Positions 15,574-23,717 of a DNA stretch of 23,717 bases are shown piece by piece. The number at the start of each line of letters is the position of its first letter. Positions within the stretch are counted from its first letter, which is position 1. The translations under genes were made by a program, and so were the position numbers. A model generated the notes under the pieces. The model saw only the letters and a list, made by a program, of their open reading frames with translations. It searched no databases and was not told where the DNA came from. The DNA comes from Akkermansia muciniphila (GTDB lineage Bacteria > Verrucomicrobiota > Verrucomicrobiia > Verrucomicrobiales > Akkermansiaceae), in contig CAMBTF010000002.1 in the NCBI GenBank assembly GCA_945870545.1, positions 1 through 23,717 on the forward strand. The letters run 5' to 3'.

Positions 15574-18500
15574 TCAGCCCACCAACGGATGATTTTCCCG
15601 ACTGGTTTTTTGAATCCGCGTTCCCTTTCGGCTTCGCCTGGGACGGCACATGGCGGATTACGCGTTGCGGGCGTTCGCTGAGGCGGCTGCTGCCGGAGTC
15701 GATAGGGTTTCCTGTCACGGATTTTTTCGGCCTGCGGCGCCCCGCCGGCCATTTGGATGCGGCGTGGCTCAATGAGCACAAGGAAACCCTTATGCTTATT
15801 GATGTCCACGAGGCCGGCTTAATGCTGCGCGGACATGTCATCGCGGCCTCTTCCGAAGGTCCCTGGCTGTTCGCCGGAACTGCCTGGGTGAAATCTCCCG
15901 ACCAACTCAATTCGCTGGGTCTGAGTATCGGCGACTTCGCGCCTTTTGATTCCACAGTGGACATGCTCTATGTGGTCCAGGCCCAGAAGGTCGGAAACCA
16001 GGAGATGCGCGAATTGAACGAGCGTCTCAATGAAAAAGCCCAGTTGCTCCGCGAGAGGGAGCAGCAGGCACGCAAGCTAGCGCTGGTAGCGGAAAAAACA
16101 GCGAGCGCAGTGATCATCACCGACGCGTTGGGGAGGATTGAATGGGTGAATGATGCCTTTGCAACTATGACTGGCTGGTCTCTCGGGGAGGTAATGGGGG
16201 GTAAGCCCGGATCATTCCTGCAGGGATCCCGCAGCGATGGCACGGTGGTGGCGCACATGGGCGCCATGATTCGCAATGGCGAGGGCTTCGATGTAGAAAT
16301 CCTGAATTACCGTAAAGATGGACATCCATACTGGGTAAGCATGGAGGTGAGGCCTATCCTCGATAACCATGGATCAGCCTCCCATTTCATCGCGCTCGGT
16401 TTCGACATATCCGAGCGCAAACGGCAGGAATTCCGCCGCAAGATCGAGACGATTGTCGCGAAAATCATCACCTTGGGACCGGATCTGGATACGATACCTA
16501 CGCGATGCTTGGAGCATCTGGCGGAGGTCTTTGGTGCGGCTGAGGGCAGATGGTGGAGCATCGGGAAAAACGCATCGAAGCCGCAACTGGCAGAGAGGCG
16601 GCTTGATCCGACTTATGCGGGGAATCTCCCGCCGGATCATCCGGAAGGAACCCGGTTCGGCACGGATACCAACCTGGTGGCGCGCGCATTGGCTACCGGA
16701 ACTAGCCTTTGGATCTCCGAAATCAGCGGCAAGGACTATCCCGTTGATAAGGAGATACTGAGAGACGGACACTTCACATCCGCCATCGCCGTTCCCTTGG
16801 CCGTCACGGATCGGTTTTTCGGGGTGATCGAGCTTTTCCTGGATTCTTCCATCACACCCGACGCCGACCTCTTGGAAGCGTTGAACCGCCTCGGCAGCGA
16901 GATCGGCCTCCTGATGAAACGCCTTGAGACAGAGGAAGCCTATAAGGAGGCGGAGCGCATCTCCCACCTCGGCAACTGGAGCATGGATCTGGAATCCGGC
17001 AGGCTCGACTGGTCGGACGAGAAGTTCAGGATTTACGGTTACAAACCGCGTGAAATCGAAGTGGATATGGATTTTTTCCAGCGCTCCATGCATCCCCATG
17101 ACTTGGATCGTGTCATGCAGGCCATCACCGATTCGATAGCGACAGGCATGCCGTTGGCGATCCATTACAGGATCATCCGTCCGAGCGGCGACATCCGTCA
17201 CCTGAAATGCAACGCGGAGGTGCTGATGCAAGCCGACGGCACCCCCATCTCGATGATCGGCACCGTGCTTGACATCACCGAACTCGAAGTCGCGCGCTCC
17301 GAGCTAAGGCAAACTGAAGAGCGCTGGAAGCTGGCGCTAGGGAGCATGGGTCTGGGTGTGTGGGACTGGGATCTGGATACCGGCAGGGTGATTTACACGG
17401 ACGCGCTGCTGGCCATGCTTGGATACCAACCGGGCGAGTGGAAAGACCGGGCGGAAAGCTGGGCTTCGATGGTGCATCCGGACGATTACCCCGAAGCCAG
17501 CGCGGCGGTCAGGCGCTGCATGAAAGGGGAGGTCCGGGAATATGTTTCGGAACATCGCCTCCGATGCAAGGATGGCAGATGGAATTGGGTGCAACATGTG
17601 GGGCGGGTCGTCGCGGTGGCCGGCGACGGAAAGCCGCTGCGCATGGTTGGCACCCAGATGGATATCCAGATTCGCAAAAGAGCCGAACAGGCTTCTTTCA
17701 AGCGCACGCAGCTTATCAACCGCATCCGCCGCGCCCAAAGCCATTTCATCGCCGCGGAGGGGGGGCTGGAATCGGTGTTCGGCGAAATGACAGATATCGT
17801 CGTAGCTCACACGGGCAGCCAAACCGGCTTTATTGGCGAAATACTCAACGACCTCGCTGGCAAGCCTTGCCTCAAGAGCTACGGGATCATCGGCGCGTCA
17901 TCGGATGATGATGTGGATGGGTTGAACGCATTGTTGGGACTTGGCTGTTTTGGATTCGAAAAAATCGAGGCGTTGATCGGGAAGGCTCTAAGCGCCAGAG
18001 ACGTGGTGATCGCCAAAGATTGCGTTTGTGATGCAGTTCCCGGATTTTCCATGGGCGAGCAAACGCACGCATGCTGCTTTCTTTGCCTCCCCGTCTTCCA
18101 CGGCCTGGAAATGGTGGGCATCATCGGTCTTGCCAACCGGCCAAGTGGCTACGATCACGAGGTTGTGGAGGAGCTCGACCCCTTCAATGCGGCGATCAGT
18201 AGCATGATCGTGGCGAAGCGTGAGGAAGAGCGCCGCCGGGAGGTTGAAGAGGAGCTGCGGGCCGCCCGCGACCGCGCCGAGAAGGCGAACCAGGCCAAGA
18301 GCGAATTTCTCGCGATGATGAGCCACGAAATCCGCACCCCCATGAATGGCGTGCTGGGCATGGCCGGCGTGCTCAGGGAAGGCCCCTTGGCCGCGCCTCA
18401 GATCGAGATGATCGACACGGTAATCCATAGCGGCCGCGCCCTCATCAGGATCATCGAGGATATCCTTGATTTTTCCAAAGTGGAGGCCGGTTTGATTCGG

Positions 18501-19832
18501 CTAGGGGAGGAGGAGGTTTCCATTGATGAACTCATGGACGGGGTAGCCGATCTGTTGGCGCTGGACGCAGCAGATAAGGGACTGGAACTGGTCATCTTGA
18601 TCCATCCGCAGCTTCCGGCGAAAATAATAGGCGACGCCGGAAGGCTGCGCCAGGTGCTCCTTAACTTGGCGGGCAACGCCATCAAATTCTCAGAAGCGGG
18701 CTATGTGGTGATCCGTGTGGAACCGGTTGATGAGGAAATCGAGTTCGCTGTAATGGATTCCGGTATCGGACTTGCCGCTGCGGATTGCTCGGTGATCTTC
18801 GAGCCATTTCGCCAGATCGACAACTCATCCACACGCCGGGCGGGCGGGACCGGACTGGGGCTGGCGATCTGCAGGAAGCTGGTCGAAATGATGGGAGGGC
18901 GAATTGGCGTGGATAGGCAATCCGTCGGGTCTCGCTTTTGGTTCAGAATCCCTCTTAACGCAGCCACCGGGCAGGCACCCGATCAAGATCTTCGACAATA
19001 TGGTAAAATCCGTATTTGGATCGCGGATCCCGACCCATTCCATAGAGAGGCGATTCGTTTGGCGATGGGCGGGCTTGAAGAGGGGCTGCTGGAAATTCCG
19101 AACTTCAGCGATCTGGACGGGATGTTGGCAGATGGAGTGTCGCCGCCGGATGTGCTGTTCCTCGACGGTACGTGGCTCGGAGGGCGGGCAAAGGACTTTG
19201 TGATGGAAAAACCGCATGGGGGCGGCGGGGGCAAACCGCGCATCATCCTCACCTGCCCGGGCGCGGACACCAATGATATGGGGGTGCGTTGCCTTGCCCG
19301 CCCGTTGCGCCGCAAGCAGATTCGCGAGGCGGTTTTCCCAGACGGGCAAGCCGCCGCCGAAACGACACCCGCTGACACGGAGATCGGTCCACTGGGCTTC
19401 AAGGTTCTTGTTGCCGAGGACAATCCAGTCAACGCAATGGTCGTCAGGATCTATCTCGAAAAACTCGGGTGCTGCGGGATTTTCGTGGGCAATGGGATCG
19501 AAGCCGTGGATATGTTCCGGCAGGAAACCTTTGATGCCATATTGATGGATTGCCAGATGCCGCTGATGGATGGATATGAAGCCACAAGACGCATCCGCAG
19601 CATCGAGAAGGAAATACATCCCGGACGCGCACCTGTCAGGATCATCGCCGTGACCGCGAACGCGCTGGAGGGGGAGCGAACCCGTTGCCTTGAGACGGGA
19701 ATGGACGATTATATTTCGAAGCCTTTCGACGTTCATTCTCTCATGGATACGCTTCAGACCGCCGCCGTAGGGAAAAAACGAGCCGCCGCACACGCTAGGG
19801 CGCAAAGCATAGTAAGTTCGACGGAGTATTGA
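15570..19832 (+). CDS. HNOBA-PAS-GAF-PAS-PAS-GAF hybrid histidine kinase with two receivers
   Basis: A 1420-residue soluble hybrid kinase, probably the H-NOX partner. Residues 11-140 form an HNOBA domain ([20 protein letters not shown], then DFFGLRRP and [20 protein letters not shown]), the domain that follows H-NOX in guanylate cyclases. A coiled coil (about 138-172) leads to PAS (170-290), GAF (290-450), two PAS domains (457-575, 587-707) and a second GAF (710-880). HisKA has H919 in [12 protein letters not shown]. The HATPase has the N-box [16 protein letters not shown] and GTGLGLAI. A first receiver (about 1150-1262) has LFLDGTW but RPL instead of the conserved KP, so it looks degenerate. 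The second (about 1278-1400) is intact, with D1327 and SKPF. No HPt follows. The first PAS has [12 protein letters not shown]-like but without the flavin Cys. I chose 15570 (ATGA overlap) over 15546. Confidence 0.93.
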   Translation: MISPPTDDFPDWFFESAFPFGFAWDGTWRITRCGRSLRRLLPESIGFPVTDFFGLRRPAGHLDAAWLNEHKETLMLIDVHEAGLMLRGHVIAASSEGPWLFAGTAWVKSPDQLNSLGLSIGDFAPFDSTVDMLYVVQAQKVGNQEMRELNERLNEKAQLLREREQQARKLALVAEKTASAVIITDALGRIEWVNDAFATMTGWSLGEVMGGKPGSFLQGSRSDGTVVAHMGAMIRNGEGFDVEILNYRKDGHPYWVSMEVRPILDNHGSASHFIALGFDISERKRQEFRRKIETIVAKIITLGPDLDTIPTRCLEHLAEVFGAAEGRWWSIGKNASKPQLAERRLDPTYAGNLPPDHPEGTRFGTDTNLVARALATGTSLWISEISGKDYPVDKEILRDGHFTSAIAVPLAVTDRFFGVIELFLDSSITPDADLLEALNRLGSEIGLLMKRLETEEAYKEAERISHLGNWSMDLESGRLDWSDEKFRIYGYKPREIEVDMDFFQRSMHPHDLDRVMQAITDSIATGMPLAIHYRIIRPSGDIRHLKCNAEVLMQADGTPISMIGTVLDITELEVARSELRQTEERWKLALGSMGLGVWDWDLDTGRVIYTDALLAMLGYQPGEWKDRAESWASMVHPDDYPEASAAVRRCMKGEVREYVSEHRLRCKDGRWNWVQHVGRVVAVAGDGKPLRMVGTQMDIQIRKRAEQASFKRTQLINRIRRAQSHFIAAEGGLESVFGEMTDIVVAHTGSQTGFIGEILNDLAGKPCLKSYGIIGASSDDDVDGLNALLGLGCFGFEKIEALIGKALSARDVVIAKDCVCDAVPGFSMGEQTHACCFLCLPVFHGLEMVGIIGLANRPSGYDHEVVEELDPFNAAISSMIVAKREEERRREVEEELRAARDRAEKANQAKSEFLAMMSHEIRTPMNGVLGMAGVLREGPLAAPQIEMIDTVIHSGRALIRIIEDILDFSKVEAGLIRLGEEEVSIDELMDGVADLLALDAADKGLELVILIHPQLPAKIIGDAGRLRQVLLNLAGNAIKFSEAGYVVIRVEPVDEEIEFAVMDSGIGLAAADCSVIFEPFRQIDNSSTRRAGGTGLGLAICRKLVEMMGGRIGVDRQSVGSRFWFRIPLNAATGQAPDQDLRQYGKIRIWIADPDPFHREAIRLAMGGLEEGLLEIPNFSDLDGMLADGVSPPDVLFLDGTWLGGRAKDFVMEKPHGGGGGKPRIILTCPGADTNDMGVRCLARPLRRKQIREAVFPDGQAAAETTPADTEIGPLGFKVLVAEDNPVNAMVVRIYLEKLGCCGIFVGNGIEAVDMFRQETFDAILMDCQMPLMDGYEATRRIRSIEKEIHPGRAPVRIIAVTANALEGERTRCLETGMDDYISKPFDVHSLMDTLQTAAVGKKRAAAHARAQSIVSSTEY

Positions 19833-19835
19833 TTG
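19823..19835 (+). promoter_or_regulatory. Shine-Dalgarno GGAG supporting a TTG start for the second kinase
   Basis: GGAG at 19823-19826 is 6 bases before TTG at 19833, which directly abuts the TGA of the preceding kinase (19830-19832). The nearest in-frame ATG (19863) has no visible ribosome-binding site. The site lies inside the upstream coding region, so the two kinases are probably translated in step. Confidence 0.6.
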
Positions 19836-22800
19836 GTAGCCAAGCCGCACAAACACCATCCAATGCCCGGCAAAGATAAAGAACCTCTTTCGTGCGCAGC
19901 CCCGCCTGCGGGGGTGCAGGATTCCTTTGGGGATTTCCTGATGCATCTCGCGATCACATTCGTGAACATCCTCCCCGAAAACATCGACGCGGAAATCAAC
20001 CGAGCACTGGCCATGACCGGCAAGTTTACCAGCGTGGACAGGGCTTATGTCATGAGTTATGACTTTTTTAGCAAAACGGTCCAGAATACGCACGAATGGT
20101 GTGGGCATGGAATTGAGCCGATGATCCATGAACTCCAGTGCGTTCCCATGGAGGGCATCGAGGAGGATTGGCTGGATGTTCATTTGAGGGGGGAAATCGT
20201 CCACATCCCCTCCGTGCAGGGACTACCTGAATGCGGAGCGCTCAGAGAGCTTCTCGAACCCCAAGGCATCTCCACTCTCGTCGCCGTGCCGATGATTTAC
20301 AGGGAACAATGCCTCGGTTTTGTCGGCTTCGACGCCGTCGGACATCACGTGGATTGGTCGACAGAGCAACTCACCCTGGTCCGGATGCTGGCGGAGCTTT
20401 TCACCAATGCGGAAATGTCCAGGCGTAGAACCCAGGCACTCCGCGATGAGCAGTTCAAACACAAGAGAATGCGCCTTCTGCTCCAGAAGGCCGTCGATGC
20501 GACGGGAATCGCGGTATGGGAACTGGAAAGGAACGGAACAAGGGTCAATATGGTATCCGGCTGGAACCGCCTCTTGGGTGTTCGCTGGGACGGCAGGGAG
20601 ATCGAACTCGAGGAATTCAAGGGTAGGGTTCACCCGGAGGATCTTGCGCGGGTGGAAGCCGTGGTGGCCGGTCATGGAGGGGATTCCCCCGATTCCAAGA
20701 GCCTGGAGTGTAGGCTCAGGGGGGCAGGCGGTGCTTGGCGTTACCTGCGCGCTTGGTGGGTGGAGGATCCGCCGGGAGCCAATAATCAAGTCAGGATGTA
20801 CGGTGGTACGATGGATGTGTCAGGCGCGCACCTGAGGTCTGAGGCGCAGCTACTACTCAAAAGCATTTCCTCCCGTTTCGTGGATCTGGAAAGCTATGAA
20901 CAAGCCGTCGCACGCTCCATGCCCGAAATCGCTGATTTCTGTTCTGCCACGGCCGCCGACCTTATCCTCATTGGTGATGCACCGGAGGGGTTCCGCAGCC
21001 AGTGGATGGCGAGCCCCGGCGAGCACCGGGATCATTTGACACGGATTTTGACGCGGATCATTGGAAAAATGAAAATCAAGCGGTGGCTTGCTGACGGGGT
21101 TTCCATGGTGACTGGAGCTGACGGGATGGAGGAACCCCTCCAGCTTCGGGGAACGGAGGACTGGCTGCTTGGCGCGGATTGTATCATCTGGATGCCCATG
21201 CGGGTCGGCGGTGCACTCAAAGCGGTCATCGCCGTTATGAATCCGGGCTTCGGCAAAAGATCAAGCCCGTTGCATATCGATTTCTTGGGTAGCTGCGCGG
21301 AGGTCATCGCCGGTGCGCTCGGTAGGGCGCAGGCAGAGTGGACGTTGCTGGAGAATGTGAAACGCAAACAGGCGATTCTCGACAGCCTCAAACAAGTGAT
21401 CTTCCTCACCGATCCACGGGGGCGCATCACTTTGATCAACCGTGCGGGATCCACATTCTGCGGAGAGCCGGCAAGCTCGATCATTGGACGGCTGGTTACT
21501 GAAACCCTGAATCCGGTCAACCGCGCTTCCCTTTCGTTTTTCACCTTGCCCTTCAGCACGGAGGAATCACTGGTATGTTCCACGGTCGGCCTGGACCAGA
21601 ACCGCACCCTTCAGCTGTCGCGGATCCTCCTAACCGATAACCGGGGCGAGGTATCGGGAGTGCTCGGCATCATCAATGACATCACCGAGCAGAGGGCGTG
21701 GGAAAGCCACCTCATTTCCCAGAAAATTCAGGCCGAATCCTCCAGCAAGGACAAGACCCTCTACATCTCGAACCTGAGCCATGAGCTGCGGACACCGATG
21801 CACGGCGTTCTGGGTACGCTCGAGCTGATGGTCAAAAGCGGGAGGCTCGATTCCGCCAATAAAGATCTCGCGGTATCCGCCCAAAGATTAGGGCGCGACC
21901 TGCTGCGTCTCTTTGACGACCTGCTGGAGATCGCCAAACTTGAAAGCGGGGCGGTGCAGATGCACCCCGCTGAGATCGACATTAGGAAAATGCTGGATGA
22001 TATGCTTTCCCCCTTCCGTATCGAGACCGCACGCAGGGGGATCGCTTTACAACTGGTGATTTCTGATGATTTTCCGGAGAGAGTCATCATAGACGATCTC
22101 AGGCTGCGGCAGATCATCGGCAATCTAGTCTCAAACGCCATTAAATACACCGATTCGGGATCGGTGAGGGTCACCCTTGATTTGGCCGGAGACGAAGGAT
22201 CGGAATGTGGGGGGGCGGGGAAAAGAATGCGGATATCCGTCGAAGACACCGGGATCGGCATCGAGGGTCGTGACATCAGCCTGCTGTTCACTCCGTTTGT
22301 GAAAATCAACTCGTCCCGCAATCGCTTCGTGGAAGGCAGCGGACTGGGCCTGCCCATCACACAAGAGCTGGTGAACTTGTTTCACGGTGAGATTTCCATC
22401 CATAGCGAAATAGGAAAAGGCACTTCGGTGATTGTTTTGCTGCCCCTGACCTTGCCTGCCTGCCAAGACCTCCTCTCCGTGGTTTCCCGCCCGGCGGATG
22501 AATGTTACGTCGGCTTACGGGGATTGAGTGTCCTCGTCGCGGAAGACAATGTGATCAACCGCATGCTGGCCTCGGAGCACCTGACCAGCATCGGCTGCCA
22601 AGTGACGGCCGTTGAGAACGGTCTGGAAGCCGTTCGTGAATGCGGTGGCCGGTCGTTCGCTTTCGTGCTTATGGATCTTTCCATGCCCGTTATGAATGGA
22701 TTTGAGTCTGCGAAGATGATCATCGCGGACTCTTGCGCGGGTCATCCCGCCCCGGTCATCATCGGCTGCACCGCGGACTCCTCTGAGCATGCGGTGACCA

Positions 22801-23321
22801 GATGCCTTGAAGCGGGGATGCGTTCTGTCATCCTAAAGCCCTTCACTCGCGACGAACTCGCCCGCATGATGGAATCCTTCGTCCCCGAAACGCGCCTGTC
22901 CTCCAAACAGAAAACACCAATGGAAATTCCCACAATCAAGGATTCCAAGCCACCTGTCTTCAACGAAGCTGTCTTTACGTCGTTGGAGTCGAGCCTCTCC
23001 GGGAATATCACGGCCCTCGACGAGATCCTCCTCCTGTTCCGCGACGACTCGCTCCGCAAGATCGAGGATATCCGGGCGGCCATGGTCGCCGGGAACCTGG
23101 AACTCACATCCAGGACGGCACACTCACTCAAGGGGGGAGCCTCTTCGCTGGGAGCCGAACGACTATCTGCGCTCTGTGCATTCCTAGAGGATACCTCCAG
23201 AGAGTGGCTGAAAGGCACCGTGAAGGACGCGACCCCAATTGCCGGAATTTATACTGATTTACTCACAGAGCGTAAGGCCTTTCTTGATTTCATAGATCAG
23301 AGGCGTGATCCGTGTCCGTAG
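19833..23321 (+). CDS. GAF-PAS-GAF-PAS hybrid histidine kinase with REC and HPt
   Basis: A 1162-residue soluble hybrid kinase, third gene of the H-NOX operon. Domains in order: GAF (about 28-200, with HEWCGHGIEPMIHELQ), PAS (205-340, VHPEDLARVEAV), a second GAF-like region (345-505), PAS (510-625, IFLTDPRGRITLINRAG), HisKA with H650 in NLSHELRTPMHG, HATPase (N-box GNLVSNAIKY, EDTGIGI, GSGLGLPI), receiver with D948 in LMDLSMPVMNG and LKPF, and a C-terminal HPt with H1097 in AHSLKGGASSLG. It thus carries a full phosphorelay in one chain and the only HPt of the locus, which may also serve the first kinase. No transmembrane segments are seen. The input is unknown; NO could reach it only through H-NOX or the first kinase (inference). 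The TTG start is explained at 19823-19835; ATG 19863 is the alternative. Confidence 0.93.
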   Translation: MVAKPHKHHPMPGKDKEPLSCAAPPAGVQDSFGDFLMHLAITFVNILPENIDAEINRALAMTGKFTSVDRAYVMSYDFFSKTVQNTHEWCGHGIEPMIHELQCVPMEGIEEDWLDVHLRGEIVHIPSVQGLPECGALRELLEPQGISTLVAVPMIYREQCLGFVGFDAVGHHVDWSTEQLTLVRMLAELFTNAEMSRRRTQALRDEQFKHKRMRLLLQKAVDATGIAVWELERNGTRVNMVSGWNRLLGVRWDGREIELEEFKGRVHPEDLARVEAVVAGHGGDSPDSKSLECRLRGAGGAWRYLRAWWVEDPPGANNQVRMYGGTMDVSGAHLRSEAQLLLKSISSRFVDLESYEQAVARSMPEIADFCSATAADLILIGDAPEGFRSQWMASPGEHRDHLTRILTRIIGKMKIKRWLADGVSMVTGADGMEEPLQLRGTEDWLLGADCIIWMPMRVGGALKAVIAVMNPGFGKRSSPLHIDFLGSCAEVIAGALGRAQAEWTLLENVKRKQAILDSLKQVIFLTDPRGRITLINRAGSTFCGEPASSIIGRLVTETLNPVNRASLSFFTLPFSTEESLVCSTVGLDQNRTLQLSRILLTDNRGEVSGVLGIINDITEQRAWESHLISQKIQAESSSKDKTLYISNLSHELRTPMHGVLGTLELMVKSGRLDSANKDLAVSAQRLGRDLLRLFDDLLEIAKLESGAVQMHPAEIDIRKMLDDMLSPFRIETARRGIALQLVISDDFPERVIIDDLRLRQIIGNLVSNAIKYTDSGSVRVTLDLAGDEGSECGGAGKRMRISVEDTGIGIEGRDISLLFTPFVKINSSRNRFVEGSGLGLPITQELVNLFHGEISIHSEIGKGTSVIVLLPLTLPACQDLLSVVSRPADECYVGLRGLSVLVAEDNVINRMLASEHLTSIGCQVTAVENGLEAVRECGGRSFAFVLMDLSMPVMNGFESAKMIIADSCAGHPAPVIIGCTADSSEHAVTRCLEAGMRSVILKPFTRDELARMMESFVPETRLSSKQKTPMEIPTIKDSKPPVFNEAVFTSLESSLSGNITALDEILLLFRDDSLRKIEDIRAAMVAGNLELTSRTAHSLKGGASSLGAERLSALCAFLEDTSREWLKGTVKDATPIAGIYTDLLTERKAFLDFIDQRRDPCP

Positions 23322-23717
23322 GTTTAGCTGACCGCTATCAACTTTATACCATCTGCCATAAGTCCGTGCGCAGATCCATACCGCCGGAGGCTTTTGACTG
23401 CTGCGGTTCTTATCCGCCGCTTTTTGGGTGAGTGATGGAAAAACGAAGGCACCCGGTAGCAACCCGTCGTCCCGCCAAACAAAGCCGCCCTTGAAAGCTG
23501 TGAATCAATAATCACAGCAGTCCAGAGCCTGCGGCGCACGCTACTTTGTTGTCACCTTTTGCGCGCGGACTTTTGGCAAACGGTCTAAATGGGACGAGTT
23601 GGCGAATCCCACTCTCAGCGAGCCACCGCAGGGAAGAAAAATCCTGTCAAAGCGACCCCAAGGAACCAAACGGTTCATCACTGGCGCAAGATGGCGTGAA
23701 ATCCCTACGAACGGTTT
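23322..23717. other. Intergenic tail after the kinase operon
   Basis: 396 bases to the window edge. It contains a degenerate palindromic repeat (23388-23533). A 36-codon frame at 23589-23699 (plus strand, begins MGRVGESHSQRA, rich in basic residues) has no recognisable homology and no ribosome-binding site; I do not call it a gene. No terminator with stem and T-run was found after the kinase stop. Confidence 0.5.
23388..23533. repeat. Degenerate copy of a palindromic intergenic repeat
   Basis: The segment 23388-23408 (aggcttttgactgctgcgg) is an imperfect reverse complement of 23511-23533 (cacagcagtccagagcct). The arm end TTTTGACTGCTG closely matches CTTTGGACTGCT at 641-652, suggesting one repeat family. 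The interior is shorter and different. There is no coding content. Confidence 0.5.

Noticed and set aside
16080..16440. Blue-light LOV photoreceptor domain in the first kinase
   Set aside because: The essential cysteine of the LOV motif is replaced, so only a generic PAS domain is supported.
18825..20204. 459-codon antisense frame spanning the end of the first kinase and start of the second
   Set aside because: It crosses two firmly identified coding regions and has no recognisable motif.
23589..23699. 36-codon ORF near the right edge
   Set aside because: No ribosome-binding site, no recognisable family, and the length is expected by chance.

Overview
The window looks like a chromosomal segment of a high-GC Gram-negative bacterium, most likely a verrucomicrobial relative (inference). 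Two palindromic intergenic repeat families, with arms at 641-673/792-824 and 3190-3216/3322-3348, resemble repeats I associate with Verrucomicrobiota genomes. They often yield spurious peptides such as CGSLLPLSARQPAA and REGACAP. No rRNA, tRNA or CRISPR array was seen.

Left part (1-7352): housekeeping and accessory genes. A Fic-domain gene runs off the left edge and is preceded by a short DinD-like remnant carrying an in-frame 273-bp palindromic insertion; a 30-bp palindrome sits just upstream. Next come dnaK, a HerA/DUF87-type ATPase and two adjacent VapBC-type toxin-antitoxin pairs, one with a FitA-like ribbon-helix-helix antitoxin and one with an AbrB-like antitoxin.

Middle (7413-10487): guaB and guaA, the two steps from IMP to GMP, in the same direction.

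Right part (10767-23321): apparently a complete nitric-oxide production, sensing and signalling locus. On the minus strand a NahK-like sugar-kinase-fold gene precedes a bacterial nitric oxide synthase oxygenase gene. Also on the minus strand is an NtrC-shaped response regulator with an intact receiver and Fis-type HTH, but a sigma-54 AAA+ domain without GAFTGA and with a damaged Walker B. Divergent from it, on the plus strand, is a tightly packed operon. It encodes a stand-alone H-NOX haem NO sensor, a 1420-aa hybrid histidine kinase starting with an HNOBA domain (the H-NOX-associated domain of soluble guanylate cyclase), and a second hybrid kinase of 1162 aa ending in REC and HPt domains. The three genes overlap or abut (ATGA overlap, then TGA-TTG).

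Working model (inference): NOS makes NO, H-NOX binds it and acts on the HNOBA kinase, phosphate passes via the receivers and the single HPt, and the divergent degenerate NtrC-like regulator is the output. This locus is the best candidate here for a poorly described system.
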